A stretch of 9,674 nt of DNA from an uncultured Limnohabitans sp. (lineage in GTDB: Bacteria > Pseudomonadota > Gammaproteobacteria > Burkholderiales > Burkholderiaceae_C): NCBI RefSeq assembly GCF_937889215.1, contig NZ_CALBEX010000120.1, positions 1-9,674 of the forward strand. The letters run 5' to 3'. Both the position numbers and the translations under genes were made by a program. Below are positions 1 to 6,032 of the stretch, piece by piece. Each line of letters begins with the position of its first letter. Within the stretch, counting starts at the first letter, position 1. The notes under the pieces are model-generated. The model made no database searches, had not been told where the DNA came from, and saw only the letters and a program-made list of their open reading frames with translations.

Positions 1-95
1 TCGAACAGCGTTTTGCCTTGGGCCCAAGCGGGCAAGGCCATGGATGCACCAGCGGCAGCGCCGAGGGCCAAAAAGTCGCGTTTAGTAATGGACAT
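1..95 (-). CDS. Exported protein, N-terminal fragment (probable periplasmic substrate-binding protein)
   Basis: Only the first 31 codons are in the window; the gene runs off the left edge. The start is ATG at 95-93 on the minus strand, preceded by a strong ribosome binding site AGGAGA (106-101) five bases upstream. The peptide begins MSITKRDFLALG, followed by an Ala/Gly-rich hydrophobic stretch and a likely signal peptidase site after AWA (residue 25), so mature protein would start at QGKTLF. The KRDFL segment resembles a twin-arginine signal with Lys in place of the first Arg, so export by Tat is possible but Sec is equally likely. It is divergent from a TctD/TctE-like two-component pair. 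In Burkholderiales such pairs commonly flank transport genes with solute-binding proteins, which is why I infer that role. Too little sequence remains to name the family or ligand. Confidence 0.7.
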   Translation of the reverse strand, partial: MSITKRDFLALGAAAGASMALPAWAQGKTLF

Positions 96-210
96 GCAGG
101 TCTCCTGTGTAAGAATAAAAAACACACTGCCGGGCGCACGCCAGGGCAGCTGTTGCGATTTTTGTGCGTGGTTGCGTGCCAAACTGTCAATCACCTGTCA
201 AAGCGGTTCA
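96..210. promoter_or_regulatory. Divergent intergenic region with CTGTCAA direct repeats
   Basis: This 115-bp gap separates the minus-strand exported-protein gene from the plus-strand response regulator and must carry the start signals of both. It holds two identical CTGTCAA heptamers at 184-190 and 195-201, offset by 11 bp, about one helical turn. OmpR-family regulators typically bind tandem half-sites with 10-11 bp spacing, so this is a candidate site for the adjacent regulator. On the minus strand the same repeats read TTGACAG, containing a consensus -35 hexamer, but I find no good -10 at 16-18 bp from either. TATTCT (117-112 on the minus strand) could serve as a -10 for the exported protein, without a matching -35. 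The assignment of repeats to the regulator is inference. Confidence 0.4.
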
Positions 211-927
211 GTGAATACCCTAGCTCCTCACATTCTGTTGGTGGAAGACACACCTGACATTGCCCTGTGGCTGGGCTCCGCCTTGCGCCAGGGCGGGATG
301 ACGGTGCACTTTGCCACCGATGGTGTGGCCGCAGACCAGTGTTTGCAGCCCGGTCACCGCTTCGATGCGGTGCTGCTTGATCTGCAGTTGCCGGGCCTCG
401 ATGGTTTGAGCGTGTTGCAGGCTTTGCGGGCTCGGGGTGATGCCGTTCCGGTGCTGGTGCTGACGGCGCGGGCCAGCGTGCCCGATCGGGTGCTGGGTCT
501 GAACATGGGGGCTGACGACTATTTGCCCAAGCCGTTCGATTTGAGTGAGCTCGAAGCCCGCCTGCAGGTCTTGCTGCGCCGCCATGGCCGGACCAAACCT
601 GCCACGCTGCGCTGGGGGGCGCTGGAGATGGATGCGGACACCGATGCCGTGCAACTGCATGGCCAGGTGTTGGCACTGACCCAACGCGAAGCAGCGGCCT
701 TGAGGGTATTGATGGCTTCGCCCCAGCGCACCGTGAGCAAAGAGCAGTTGCATGCCCAGGTGTTTGCCGACGAAGCTGCGGGCTTGGATGCGGTGGAGGT
801 GTTGATTTACCGCTTGCGCAAAAAACTCGACGCGGCCCACGAACAGACAAGCCAAACGCCCGATGTGGCCATCACCACTTTTCGCGGCATGGGGTACCTG
901 TTGACCGCACCGTCGGCGCGCCCCTGA
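211..927 (+). CDS. tctD: OmpR-family response regulator, TctD-like
   Basis: This is a 238-aa DNA-binding response regulator, cytosolic, and the partner of the kinase encoded one base downstream. The N-terminal receiver domain (about residues 7-120) has acidic pocket E12/D13, phosphoacceptor D57 in the LLDLQLPGLDG segment, T85 in LTARA, Y104 and K107 in the DDYLPKPF segment. The C-terminal winged-helix domain (about 135-233) ends with LIYRLRKKLD and FRGMGYLL, typical of the OmpR/PhoB recognition helix and wing. I chose GTG at 211 because it places ILLVED at the usual distance from the N-terminus and gives the usual 220-240 aa. The in-frame ATGs further upstream (13, 88, 94) would run antisense through the exported-protein gene and add no recognisable domain. 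No clear Shine-Dalgarno is visible. The overall pattern resembles TctD/QseB; the tctD symbol is by similarity and neighbourhood, and the true signal is unknown. Confidence 0.88.
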   Translation: MNTLAPHILLVEDTPDIALWLGSALRQGGMTVHFATDGVAADQCLQPGHRFDAVLLDLQLPGLDGLSVLQALRARGDAVPVLVLTARASVPDRVLGLNMGADDYLPKPFDLSELEARLQVLLRRHGRTKPATLRWGALEMDADTDAVQLHGQVLALTQREAAALRVLMASPQRTVSKEQLHAQVFADEAAGLDAVEVLIYRLRKKLDAAHEQTSQTPDVAITTFRGMGYLLTAPSARP

Positions 928-928
928 G

Positions 929-2341
929 ATGAAGCCGCCTATTTTGGGCCAGGCGCGCGCTGCAGCGTCCTTGCGCAGACGTTTGCTGGGCTGGATCTTG
1001 TTGCCATTGGCGGGCTTGATCGGCATCAACGCTTGGGTGGGTTATGGCAACGCGGTGCAGGCGGCGAATGAGGCGTATGACCGGTCGCTCTATTTGGCAG
1101 CACGCACCTTGGCCGAAGAAACCAGCTGGCGTCATGGCCAGATCCAGCTCGACCTGATGAAGGCTGCGGGTTATTTGTTTGAGAACCACACCGGCTCGCG
1201 TTTGTTTTACAAGGTGAGCACGCTGGACGGGCAGGTGCTGGCCGGTGCGGCGACCCTGCCCGATGCGCCTGCGCGCAGCGAGTCGTCGGTGCGCTACTTT
1301 GCCTTGGTGCAGTTTGATGACGGCCAATACTTGGAATGGCCGGTGCGCTTGGCGCAGCTCACCCATGTGGTGGAGGGCGCGGGCTTGACTGACCCGCTCA
1401 TCAAGATCACCGTGGCCGAAACCCTGGAGGCCCGGCAGCAGTTGATCCAACGCATTTTGTGGGACACGCTGGGCAGCCAAGGTTTGTTGTTGCTGGCGGC
1501 CGCGCTGTTGGTGGTGTGGGGGGTGCAGCGAGGGATCCGACCGCTGGAGGCGTTTCGCCAACAATTGGCGAGCAAGGCCGATGATGACTTTTTGCCGATC
1601 CATCCGCCCGACTTGCCGCGTGAGTTGCGGCCGCTGATCGAGACGCTCAACAGCTACCTGGACCGTTTGGGTCAGTTGATCGAGATCCGCAAGCGCTTTT
1701 TAGACAACGCAGCCCACCAACTGCGCACACCGCTGACGGCTTTGAAGACGCAGCTGGCATTGGCGCAGCGCAACACCGCGCCTGAGCAAGCGCAAGCCTT
1801 GCTGTTGGCGGCGCGGCAAACCACCGATGGTGCGGTGCGCCTGACGGAGCAACTGCTGGCCATGACGCGGGTAGAGCACGCCCGCGAGATGCACACCCCG
1901 CAGAACGTGGACTTGGTGCAACTGGCCCGGCTTGCAACGCAAGAGCAGCTGATGCGTGCCCACCAGCGCGGCGACGATTTGGGGTTGGAGGCGCAAGTGA
2001 CCCATTGCGAGGTGCTGGGTGTGGAGCTGTTGCTGCATGAGGCGCTGAGCAACCTGATCGACAACGCCATGCACCACACCCCGCCGGGTGCGCACATCAC
2101 GGTGCGCGTTGGCCCCACCTGGATCGAGGTGGAGGACGACGGACCTGGCATCGCACCAGCGCACCAAGCGCATGTGTTCGAGCGGTTTTACCGCGCTGCA
2201 CCAGCGGGTGTGAGCGGCAGCGGTTTGGGCTTGGCCATCGTGAAAGAAATTGCCAGTCAGCACGGGGCCCGGGTCACGTTGACGAGCCCGGTGCGGCAAG
2301 GGCGGGGCACGGTGGTTCGGATGGGGTGGCCTAAAGCCTGA
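929..2341 (+). CDS. tctE: Sensor histidine kinase, TctE-like
   Basis: This is a 470-aa inner-membrane sensor kinase that should phosphorylate the preceding response regulator. Its ATG follows the regulator stop after one base, so the pair is surely co-transcribed. Membrane segment 1 is about residues 19-39 and segment 2 about 183-200, enclosing a periplasmic sensor of roughly 140 residues as in TctE-type kinases (2CSK_N-like). A HAMP-like linker follows. The H-box FLDNAAHQLRTPL carries the phosphorylated His263. The ATPase domain shows the N-box EALSNLIDNA (371-380), G1 box EDDGPGIA (402-409), F-box VFERFYR, and G2 box GSGLGLAIV (430-438). All catalytic motifs look intact. Family knowledge: TctE controls tricarboxylate uptake in enterobacteria, but this subfamily is large and the ligand here cannot be read from sequence. 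It ends seven bases before a hairpin at 2348-2370. Confidence 0.88.
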   Translation: MKPPILGQARAAASLRRRLLGWILLPLAGLIGINAWVGYGNAVQAANEAYDRSLYLAARTLAEETSWRHGQIQLDLMKAAGYLFENHTGSRLFYKVSTLDGQVLAGAATLPDAPARSESSVRYFALVQFDDGQYLEWPVRLAQLTHVVEGAGLTDPLIKITVAETLEARQQLIQRILWDTLGSQGLLLLAAALLVVWGVQRGIRPLEAFRQQLASKADDDFLPIHPPDLPRELRPLIETLNSYLDRLGQLIEIRKRFLDNAAHQLRTPLTALKTQLALAQRNTAPEQAQALLLAARQTTDGAVRLTEQLLAMTRVEHAREMHTPQNVDLVQLARLATQEQLMRAHQRGDDLGLEAQVTHCEVLGVELLLHEALSNLIDNAMHHTPPGAHITVRVGPTWIEVEDDGPGIAPAHQAHVFERFYRAAPAGVSGSGLGLAIVKEIASQHGARVTLTSPVRQGRGTVVRMGWPKA

Positions 2342-2347
2342 GGCAGC

Positions 2348-2370
2348 CCCAAGAACCAAAGGTTCTTGGG
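2348..2370. terminator. Convergent-gene hairpin, possible bidirectional terminator
   Basis: CCCAAGAACC (2348-2357), loop AAA, GGTTCTTGGG (2361-2370) form a perfect 10-bp stem. It lies between the stops of the tctE-like gene (2341) and the convergent hexR-like gene (2427). No T-run follows on either strand, so it is not a classical intrinsic terminator; it may stop polymerase weakly or protect 3' ends. A smaller 5-bp stem (GGGCA 2397-2401, TGCCC 2407-2411) lies nearer the hexR stop. Confidence 0.5.
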
Positions 2371-2426
2371 TGATGCAAAGTGTGCTGAGGCCGTCAGGGC
2401 AGCTGATGCCCATCGGGTCTGCGACA

Positions 2427-3272
2427 TCAGGTGTATCGCTTGCTGCTCAGGTTTTTCTTCATGTCGCGCAGGGCCGGTTGCAGGGCTTCGCCGATGCGCA
2501 GGGCCACTGTTGTGGCCAAGATGTCGATGATGAGCAGGTGCAGCAGGCGCGAGACCATGGGGCTGTATTTGTCGTAGCCCTCCGGGTGGTCGGCCGTGAG
2601 GTGGATGTGGCCTGCACCGGCCAGGGGCGAGCCGCTGGCGGTGATGACGATGGTTGTGGCACCTTGCTTTTTGGCGATGTCGCAGGCGTCCATCAGGTCG
2701 CGGGTGCGGCCCGAGTTGGAGATGATCACGGCGCAGTCCCCCGGCTGGAGCATGGAGGCGCTCATGACTTGCATGTGCCCGTCGCTGTAGGCGATGGCGT
2801 TGACGCCGAGGCGAAAGAATTTGTGCTGCGCGTCTTGCGCCACGATGCCGGAGTTGCCTACGCCATAAAACTCGATGCGGCGGTTGGTTTTTTGCGTAGC
2901 GGCCAGGGCTTGTGCGGCGTGTTCAAGCGCGAAAAAACTGGCGTCGTTGCGGTACTTCAAAAATGCGGCCACCGTGTTGTCGATGACCTTGACGGCGATG
3001 TCGCTGGTTTTGTCGTCGGCGTCGACACTGCGGTGGATGAAGGGCACGCCTTCGCTCACGCTGCCGGCCAGTTTGAGCTTGAAGTCGGACAAGCCGTCGT
3101 AGCCCACGCTGCGGCAAAAGCGCACCACGGTGGGTTTGCTCACATGGGCGCGGTCGGCCAATTCGGTCACGGGCAGGTTGGCAAAGGCACGGGGGTCGGC
3201 CAGCACCAGCTTGCCCACGCGTTGCTCGGCCGGTGCCAGCGAGGGCAGGGATGCTTTGATTCGGTCGAGCAT
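2427..3272 (-). CDS. hexR: RpiR/MurR-family regulator with SIS domain, probable HexR
   Basis: This is a 281-aa transcription factor, probably the repressor of glucose-6-phosphate / Entner-Doudoroff genes. The N-terminal RpiR helix-turn-helix spans about residues 1-75, with the recognition segment VTELADRAHVSKPTVVRFC (35-53). A C-terminal SIS sugar-phosphate-binding domain (about 130-262) shows GVGNSG (137-142) and ISNSGRT (184-190); serines in these two loops bind the phosphate of the effector in SIS proteins. In characterised HexR proteins the effector is 2-keto-3-deoxy-6-phosphogluconate. The ATG at 3272 has an excellent site AAGGAGA (3285-3279) six bases upstream, which decides against the upstream in-frame start at 3308 that would overlap zwf. 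It is the second gene of an operon, 14 nt after zwf, matching the zwf/hexR adjacency known in other Proteobacteria. The family is certain; the HexR assignment is by context. Confidence 0.85.
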   Translation of the reverse strand: MLDRIKASLPSLAPAEQRVGKLVLADPRAFANLPVTELADRAHVSKPTVVRFCRSVGYDGLSDFKLKLAGSVSEGVPFIHRSVDADDKTSDIAVKVIDNTVAAFLKYRNDASFFALEHAAQALAATQKTNRRIEFYGVGNSGIVAQDAQHKFFRLGVNAIAYSDGHMQVMSASMLQPGDCAVIISNSGRTRDLMDACDIAKKQGATTIVITASGSPLAGAGHIHLTADHPEGYDKYSPMVSRLLHLLIIDILATTVALRIGEALQPALRDMKKNLSSKRYT

Positions 3273-3286
3273 GGTGGGTCTCCTTG

Positions 3287-4750
3287 TCAGATTTCTTCGG
3301 ACCAGCAAAAGCCGTCGCGGGCAATCATGGCGGTGGATGCGCTGGGGCCCCAGGTGCCTGCGGTGTAGGGCCTTGGGCCGATGGGGTCGTTTTTCCAGTG
3401 TTGCAAGATGGGCTCGACCCAGCGCCAGGCTTCCTCTTGTTCGTCGCTGCGCACGAACAGGTTCAGTCGGCCATCGAGCACATCGAGCAGCAGGCGTTCG
3501 TACGCCCCCACGCGCTGGCTGCCAAAGCGTTTGTCAAAGTCCAAGTCCAGGTGCACGGGGCTCAGGGTGGTGGTGCCGCTGCCTTCGCCGCGTTTGCTGG
3601 GCCCTTGCGCAAATAGGTGCAGTTCTAGGCCGTCTTTGGGCTGCAGGTGAATGACCAGTTTGTTGACTTGCCCAGATGGGGTTTGAAAGATGTCGTGCGG
3701 GGTGGGCCGGAAGTTGATTTCGATGTACGCCTCGCGCGCTGCCATGCGTTTGCCGGTGCGGATGTAAAACGGCACGCCTGCCCAGCGCCAGTTGGCGATT
3801 TCGGTGCGCAGCGCCACAAAGGTTTCGGTGCTGCTGGAGGGGCTCACGCCGGCCTCGCTGCGGTAGCCGGGCACGGCTTGGCCGAAGACGTTGCCCGCGT
3901 TGTATTGCCCGCGAATCACATGTTGGTTGAGCGTCTCTGGTGTCCAGCGTTTGAGCGCGCGCAGCACCTTGAGTTTTTCGTCACGGATGGCGTCGGCGTG
4001 GGCGTTGATGGGCGGCTCCATGGCGATGGCACACAGCAGTTGCAGGGCGTGGTTTTGCACCATGTCGCGCAGCGCGCCGGTGGTCTCGTAAAAGCCGCCA
4101 CGCTTTTCCACACCCAGCTCTTCGGCCATGGTGATTTGGATGTTGGCGATGTGCTCGCGCCGCCACAACGGCTCGAACAAGGCGTTGCCAAAGCGCATGG
4201 CAAACAGGTTTTGCACTGCCGGTTTGCCCAGGTAGTGGTCGATGCGAAAGATCTGTTGCTCTTTAAAAACCAAGCCCACCGCATGGTTGATGGCGCGGTT
4301 GGAGGCTAGGTCGTGGCCCAGTGGTTTTTCGAGCACGATGCGGGTTTTGGGGGTGTTCATGCCGTGGGCGGCGAGTTGTTCGCACACGGTGGTGAACAGG
4401 CTGGGCGCGGTGGACAAATACATCACCACGCTGTCGGTCTCACGCTCGGCCAAGCGCTGGGCCAAGGCGGCGTAGGCTGCGGGCTCTGACAGGTCGACCC
4501 GCACGTAACAAAGCAAACTGGCGAAGCGGGCAAATTCTTCGGGTTTGGGGCGTTTGTCGCCTTCAACTTGTTCAAAGCGCGACTGGATTTGTTGGCGGTA
4601 CTGATCGTCCGTCAGGTCGTCGCGGCCCACGCCGATGATGCGCCCGCCTTCGGGCAAGGAGTCGTGGCGAAAGGCCTGGAACAGGGCCGGCATGAGTTTG
4701 CGCCAGACCAGATCGCCCGTGCCGCCGAAGAAAACCAGATCAAAGGCCAT
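3287..4750 (-). CDS. zwf: Glucose-6-phosphate 1-dehydrogenase
   Basis: This 487-aa cytosolic enzyme oxidises glucose-6-phosphate to 6-phosphogluconolactone with NAD(P)+, the entry to the oxidative pentose-phosphate and Entner-Doudoroff routes. The Rossmann fingerprint is GGTGDLVWRK (residues 9-18); the more usual form is GASGDL, so this is a mild variant. EKPLG (141-145) and the active-site signature RIDHYLGK (169-176) are intact, as is the downstream catalytic His234 in RDMVQNHALQ. Length is normal for the family. The ATG at 4750-4748 gives the expected N-terminus immediately before the first beta strand. No Shine-Dalgarno is evident; the leader just upstream is A-rich (CAAAAACATC). It is first in an operon with the hexR-like regulator and divergent from tal. 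No 6-phosphogluconolactonase (pgl) gene lies beside it in this window. Confidence 0.97.
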   Translation of the reverse strand: MAFDLVFFGGTGDLVWRKLMPALFQAFRHDSLPEGGRIIGVGRDDLTDDQYRQQIQSRFEQVEGDKRPKPEEFARFASLLCYVRVDLSEPAAYAALAQRLAERETDSVVMYLSTAPSLFTTVCEQLAAHGMNTPKTRIVLEKPLGHDLASNRAINHAVGLVFKEQQIFRIDHYLGKPAVQNLFAMRFGNALFEPLWRREHIANIQITMAEELGVEKRGGFYETTGALRDMVQNHALQLLCAIAMEPPINAHADAIRDEKLKVLRALKRWTPETLNQHVIRGQYNAGNVFGQAVPGYRSEAGVSPSSSTETFVALRTEIANWRWAGVPFYIRTGKRMAAREAYIEINFRPTPHDIFQTPSGQVNKLVIHLQPKDGLELHLFAQGPSKRGEGSGTTTLSPVHLDLDFDKRFGSQRVGAYERLLLDVLDGRLNLFVRSDEQEEAWRWVEPILQHWKNDPIGPRPYTAGTWGPSASTAMIARDGFCWSEEI

Positions 4751-4779
4751 GATGTTTTTGAGTTACATGAAAAATTGAT

Positions 4780-4808
4780 TTGTAATGTAACTTTGTTTCA
4801 CGGATAAT
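4780..4808 (+). promoter_or_regulatory. Candidate sigma-70 promoter of tal
   Basis: TTGTAA (4780-4785) as -35 and GATAAT (4803-4808) as -10 are separated by exactly 17 bp, matching consensus at 4 and 5 of 6 positions. Transcription would start near 4815, leaving a leader of about 19 nt. The -35 overlaps the right arm of the inverted repeat at 4785-4792, so a protein bound there would block it. Confidence 0.5.
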
Positions 4809-4812
4809 TCAA
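4784..4812 (-). promoter_or_regulatory. Candidate sigma-70 promoter of zwf-hexR
   Basis: On the minus strand TTGAAT (4812-4807) and TACATT (4789-4784) are 17 bp apart, each matching consensus at 4 of 6 positions. Transcription would start near 4777, about 27 nt before the zwf ATG. It is almost exactly superimposed on the candidate tal promoter, implying competition or joint repression. The match is modest and other placements are possible. Confidence 0.3.
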
Positions 4813-4833
4813 GCTTGTTTTATTGAAACCGCC

Positions 4834-5781
4834 ATGAACCAACTCAACGCACTCAAACAATTCACCACCGTGGTGGCCGATACCGGTGACTTCAAGCAGT
4901 TGGCCCAGTTTCAGCCGCAAGACGCCACGACCAACCCGTCCTTGATTTTGAAAGCAGTGCAAAAGCCCGAATACGCGCCTTTGCTGGCCGAGGCCGTGGC
5001 CGCACACCGGGGCCAGCCGCTGGACGTGGTGATGGACCACTTGTTGGTGCGTTTTGGCTGTGAAATTTTGAAGACCATTCCGGGCCGTGTGTCGACCGAA
5101 GTGGATGCCCGCTTGAGCTTTGACACCGCCGCCACCGTGGCCCGCGCCCGCCGCATCATGGCTTGGTATGAGGCGCAGGGCATTGGCCGTGAGCGCGTGC
5201 TGATCAAGATCGCCTCGACCTGGGAAGGCATCCAGGCGGCGGCCGAGTTGGAGCGTGAAGGCATCCGATGCAACCTGACGTTGCTGTTCGCGTTTTGCCA
5301 AGCGGTGGCCTGTGGTCAAGCCAAGGTGCAATTGATCTCCCCCTTTGTGGGGCGCATCTACGACTGGTACAAGAAGTCTGCAGGCGCAGCTTGGGATGAA
5401 GCGGCCAAGTCGGGCGCGAACGACCCCGGTGTGCAGTCGGTGCGGGCCATCTTCAACCACTACAAAAAACACGGCATCGCCACCGAGGTGATGGGCGCGT
5501 CGTTCCGTAATGTGGGCCAAATCACCGCGCTGGCGGGCTGCGACTTGCTGACCATCAGCCCCGAGTTGTTGGCGCAACTGGCCTCGACCGAGCAGCCCCT
5601 GAACCAGGCGCTGGATGCCGCTGCGGCGCAGGCGATGGACTTGCCTGCCGTGGTCTACAACGAAGCCGCGTTCCGCTTGGCCCTCAATGAAGACGCCATG
5701 GCCACCGAAAAGCTGGCCGAAGGCATCCGCGCTTTTTGCGCCGATGCGGTCAAGCTCGAAGTGCTGATGCAGCAATCTTGA
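4834..5781 (+). CDS. tal: Transaldolase
   Basis: This 315-aa cytosolic enzyme of the non-oxidative pentose-phosphate pathway transfers a dihydroxyacetone unit between sedoheptulose-7-phosphate and glyceraldehyde-3-phosphate, giving erythrose-4-phosphate and fructose-6-phosphate. The catalytic set of the TalB subfamily is visible: Asp16, Glu89 in [10 protein letters not shown], and the Schiff-base Lys125 in [11 protein letters not shown]. The family segments [12 protein letters not shown] (30-41) and the GASFRN strand are also present. Length equals that of classical TalA/TalB rather than the short (about 220 aa) fructose-6-phosphate aldolase-like forms. The ATG at 4834 gives the standard N-terminus [19 protein letters not shown]. 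No good Shine-Dalgarno precedes it (GAAACCGCC). It diverges from zwf and its product fructose-6-phosphate is the substrate of pgi downstream. Confidence 0.97.
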   Translation: MNQLNALKQFTTVVADTGDFKQLAQFQPQDATTNPSLILKAVQKPEYAPLLAEAVAAHRGQPLDVVMDHLLVRFGCEILKTIPGRVSTEVDARLSFDTAATVARARRIMAWYEAQGIGRERVLIKIASTWEGIQAAAELEREGIRCNLTLLFAFCQAVACGQAKVQLISPFVGRIYDWYKKSAGAAWDEAAKSGANDPGVQSVRAIFNHYKKHGIATEVMGASFRNVGQITALAGCDLLTISPELLAQLASTEQPLNQALDAAAAQAMDLPAVVYNEAAFRLALNEDAMATEKLAEGIRAFCADAVKLEVLMQQS

Positions 5782-5795
5782 AAATCGGCTGCCTC

Positions 5796-5977
5796 TGTAG
5801 GTCGGTGCCTTCAGGTCCGACATGCTGGTGATGCACCGGATACATATGGGAGCGCAAGCCACCGAAGCCCCGAGGCTTGGTGCCATCAGGATCAGATGTT
5901 CGGCTTTTTGCATGACAAGCTTGTCAGATCAGACTGGTCCACAACGGCCGTCTCGGACCTGAAGGCACCGACCTACA
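5796..5977. repeat. Inverted pair of REP elements (REPIN/BIME-like)
   Basis: Positions 5796-5820 and 5953-5977 are exact reverse complements over 25 bp, with 132 bp between. Each arm starts, read inward, with TGTAGGTCGGTGCC, then loop TTCA, then GGTCCGA. The GTAG tetranucleotide followed by an imperfect hairpin (GTCGG ... CC-TTCA-GG ... CCGAC) is the layout of REP sequences mobilised by REP-associated tyrosine transposases (RAYTs). Two REPs in opposite orientation form a REPIN or BIME. No transposase is in the window, so the element would be non-autonomous. The spacer holds a 5-bp AAGCC-CCGA-GGCTT hairpin, two GATCAGA repeats (5890-5896, 5927-5933) and a 14-bp palindrome. The structure is seen directly; the REP class is by family resemblance. 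Confidence 0.8.
5913..5926. repeat. 14-bp perfect palindrome inside REP pair
   Basis: TGACAAGCTTGTCA reads identically on both strands. It lies inside the REP-pair spacer, 26 bp from the right arm. It could be a protein-binding site or a small cruciform/hairpin tip; nothing else indicates its role. Confidence 0.6.
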
Positions 5978-6032
5978 AAACCGTGAGTTTTTGGCGCTTT
6001 TCTCCAGGCGTCACTCTTTTTGAAAGACCCTG

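Larger units (their letters stand above)
4751..4833. promoter_or_regulatory. Divergent zwf/tal control region with inverted-repeat operator candidate
   Basis: This 83-bp, AT-rich gap serves both zwf and tal. It holds a perfect 8-bp inverted repeat, AGTTACAT (4761-4768) and ATGTAACT (4785-4792), with a 16-bp spacer. The right arm overlaps a tandem TGTAATGTAA (4781-4790). Characterised HexR boxes in gammaproteobacteria are built from TGTAAT/ATTACA half-sites, so one half-site is matched but a full compact palindrome is not seen. A second symmetry, GTTTCA (4795-4800) and TGAAAC (4824-4829), brackets a CAAGCTTG palindrome (4810-4817). Binding here by the co-located HexR-like protein is inference. 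Confidence 0.5.
5782..6032. other. tal-pgi intergenic region
   Basis: This 251-bp stretch has no credible gene. It is mostly occupied by an inverted REP pair (5796-5977), starting 14 nt after the tal stop and ending 55 nt before the pgi start. The remaining 55 nt before pgi contain T-rich runs and a weak GAAAGA that may act as ribosome binding site. I see no convincing promoter for pgi, so it may be read through from tal. Confidence 0.6.

Noticed and set aside
13..210. In-frame N-terminal extension of the response regulator from ATG 13, 88 or 94
   Set aside because: It would run antisense through the signal-peptide gene, adds no domain, and would give a 304-aa protein where the family is 220-240 aa; GTG 211 fits the receiver domain start.
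3273..3308. Upstream in-frame start for the hexR-like gene at 3308
   Set aside because: It would overlap the zwf stop and lacks a ribosome binding site; ATG 3272 has AAGGAGA six bases upstream and gives the canonical N-terminus.
2370..3368. 332-codon plus-strand open frame opposite the hexR-like gene
   Set aside because: Antisense shadow; the minus strand has the RpiR and SIS domains and a strong ribosome binding site.
4798..5913. Long minus-strand open frame (371 codons) opposite tal
   Set aside because: Shadow of the transaldolase reading frame in GC-rich DNA; its N-terminal part spans the REP pair and the protein has no recognisable domain.
5796..5977. CRISPR array or insertion sequence in the tal-pgi gap
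   Set aside because: Only two arms, in opposite orientation, and no transposase frame between them; a REP pair explains the structure better.
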